Below are positions 32,205-33,156 of a stretch of 33,156 bases of DNA, one piece after another. The DNA lies in contig JAIYCG010000005.1 of NCBI GenBank assembly GCA_027488115.1, forward strand, positions 1-33,156, written 5' to 3'. A model generated the notes under the pieces. The model worked only from the letters and a program-made list of their open reading frames with translations, had not been told where the DNA came from and searched no databases. The first letter of the stretch is position 1; each line of letters opens with the position of its first letter. The translations under genes were made by a program, and so were the position numbers. The stretch comes from Comamonadaceae bacterium (GTDB lineage: Bacteria > Pseudomonadota > Gammaproteobacteria > Burkholderiales > Burkholderiaceae_C).

Positions 32205-33156
32205 ATGCCCATCTCAACCAATGGCACGATCATCACCCGCGTAGCAGGTGCCCTGTACGGCGAATACCTCAGCAACGCTTCCTACAACGAACTCGCACTT
32301 GTTTCAACAATCGCTCCTGCGACTGTTGCTGCAAACTTCATCACCAGCGACTTCATGGGCAGAACAGACGCTCAGCTTGCAACCACCGTGTTGACAAACT
32401 TGGGTCTGAACTCCATCGCTGGCTTGAACAACTGGCTTGCTGCTCAAATGACTGCTGCAGGTTCTACTGCTGCTGCCAAAGGTGCTAAGTTGGTTGATTT
32501 GCTTAACAGCTTCTCCGCCATGACAACTGATGCGACTTATGGCAGCTTTGCAACAACTTTCAACAACAACGTCAATGCCGCTTTGACTTACTCTCAGACA
32601 GCTGGTGCTGCTGGTGGCAATTTCACAACTGCTGGCGCTGCTGCTGCTGCTGCTGCTAAAGCTGCTGCTGACGCCGCCGCCGCCACTGCTAAAGCTGCTG
32701 CTGACAAGGTTATTGCTGACGCTGCTGCTGCAAAAGTCATTTCTGACAAAGCTGCTGCTGATAAAGTTATTGCTGATGCTGCTGCTGCAAAGGTTATCGC
32801 CGACAAAGCTGCTGCTGACGCTATTGCCCCTCAGAAATTCTCCCTGACAACTGGTGTTGACTCAGGTGCTGAGTTCACTGGTCGTGACGGTGCAGACTCA
32901 TACGCTGCTTTGTTCACCACTGCTGGTGGTATGACATTCCAAAGCACTGACTCTTTGGATGGCGGTAAAGGTGCTGACTTGATCAACATTCAAGTTGGTG
33001 CTACTGGTGTTCACGGTGCTGCTTCAATGAAGGGTATCGAAACAGTTAGCGTTAACTTTAGCGCCGCTGGTACCTTGAGCTTGCTCAACTCAACTGATGT
33101 GACTACTCTTGAGTCTTCAGCCAGCACTGCTGCTGCTGCATTCAGCAACATTCCTA
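32205..33156 (+). CDS. S-layer-like / RTX-type surface protein, N-terminal part (runs off window)
   Basis: An open frame from the ATG at 32205, preceded by AAGGAAAT, continues past the window end (317 codons seen). There is no Sec signal, as expected for type I export. Residues 1 to about 135 form a helical domain of the DUF4214/RsaA-N-terminal style (FMGRTDAQLATTVLTNLGLN, GLNNWLAAQM). Residues about 140-208 are an Ala-rich helical linker with 19-residue repeats. From about 209 the sequence becomes beta-repeat S-layer-like (FSLTTGVDSGAEFTGRDGAD; DSLDGGKGADLINIQVG; KGIETVSVNFSAAGTL). It is the likely main client of the secretion system at 20335-26576. Confidence 0.85.
   Translation, partial: MPISTNGTIITRVAGALYGEYLSNASYNELALVSTIAPATVAANFITSDFMGRTDAQLATTVLTNLGLNSIAGLNNWLAAQMTAAGSTAAAKGAKLVDLLNSFSAMTTDATYGSFATTFNNNVNAALTYSQTAGAAGGNFTTAGAAAAAAAKAAADAAAATAKAAADKVIADAAAAKVISDKAAADKVIADAAAAKVIADKAAADAIAPQKFSLTTGVDSGAEFTGRDGADSYAALFTTAGGMTFQSTDSLDGGKGADLINIQVGATGVHGAASMKGIETVSVNFSAAGTLSLLNSTDVTTLESSASTAAAAFSNIP
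32691..32822 (+). repeat. 57-bp in-frame repeats in the Ala-rich linker
   Basis: Unit 32691-32747 and unit 32748-32804 encode KAAADKVIADAAAAKVI(S/A)D; a third, truncated unit (KAAADAIAP) begins at 32805. A shorter KAAADAAAATA unit lies at 32658-32690. The DNA differs at synonymous sites, so the duplication is not brand new. Confidence 0.8.

Noticed and set aside
32594..32847. Short open frames on both strands in the GCT-rich stretch, rich in Ala or Leu
   Set aside because: They are shadows of the Ala-rich linker of the S-layer-like protein that continues past the window end.

Overview
The window looks like a chromosomal segment of a betaproteobacterium of the order Burkholderiales, probably an aquatic member of the Comamonadaceae. 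This rests on the style of the core proteins (L13, RlmJ, PaaA-E, MetF, TlyA-like, AhcY, RF3), on an SAH riboswitch ahead of ahcY, and on S-layer-like and RTX-like type I secretion substrates. The genus is an inference; no 16S rRNA or tRNA gene was seen.

Left part (1-14212): a housekeeping backbone broken up by small accessory modules. In order: the 5' end of rplM (minus), rlmJ (plus), an orphan gene resembling a phage protein (minus), a TumE/TumA-type toxin-antitoxin pair with an operator-embedded promoter (minus), the paaABCDE phenylacetyl-CoA epoxidase operon behind a large palindrome (plus), a parDE pair (plus), metF-tlyA-ahcY (minus) with an SAH riboswitch and terminator, prfC (plus), a Phd-type antitoxin with an internally deleted vapC (minus), and a HAD phosphatase (plus).

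Middle part (14223-27229, all minus): a type I secretion locus. Read in transcription order it holds a short protein that resembles the N-terminal half of TnpB, two PrtD-type ABC permease/ATPases, an HlyD adaptor and a TolC channel. After a hairpin and a new promoter come a small RTX-like protein, a DUF1800 lipoprotein, a DUF1501 protein and an M10 (serralysin-like) metalloprotease. The small RTX protein and the protease share a C-terminal DUF4214-like module and a similar C-terminal tail, so they are likely cargo of the adjacent transporter.

Right part (27492-33156): a small lipoprotein, a large lipoprotein made of nine PKD-like repeats, a tyrosine integrase, and, behind a strongly structured leader, the start of an S-layer-like protein that runs off the window. 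The S-layer-like protein is a plausible main client of the type I system.

The most unusual item is the TnpB-like half protein (26573-27229). It has no RuvC nuclease domain, is translationally coupled to the first ABC gene, and starts inside a 14-bp perfect inverted repeat that brackets a -10-like box. It may be a domesticated transposon protein acting as regulator of surface-protein export. That role is a hypothesis; the homology call is from memory of the family pattern.
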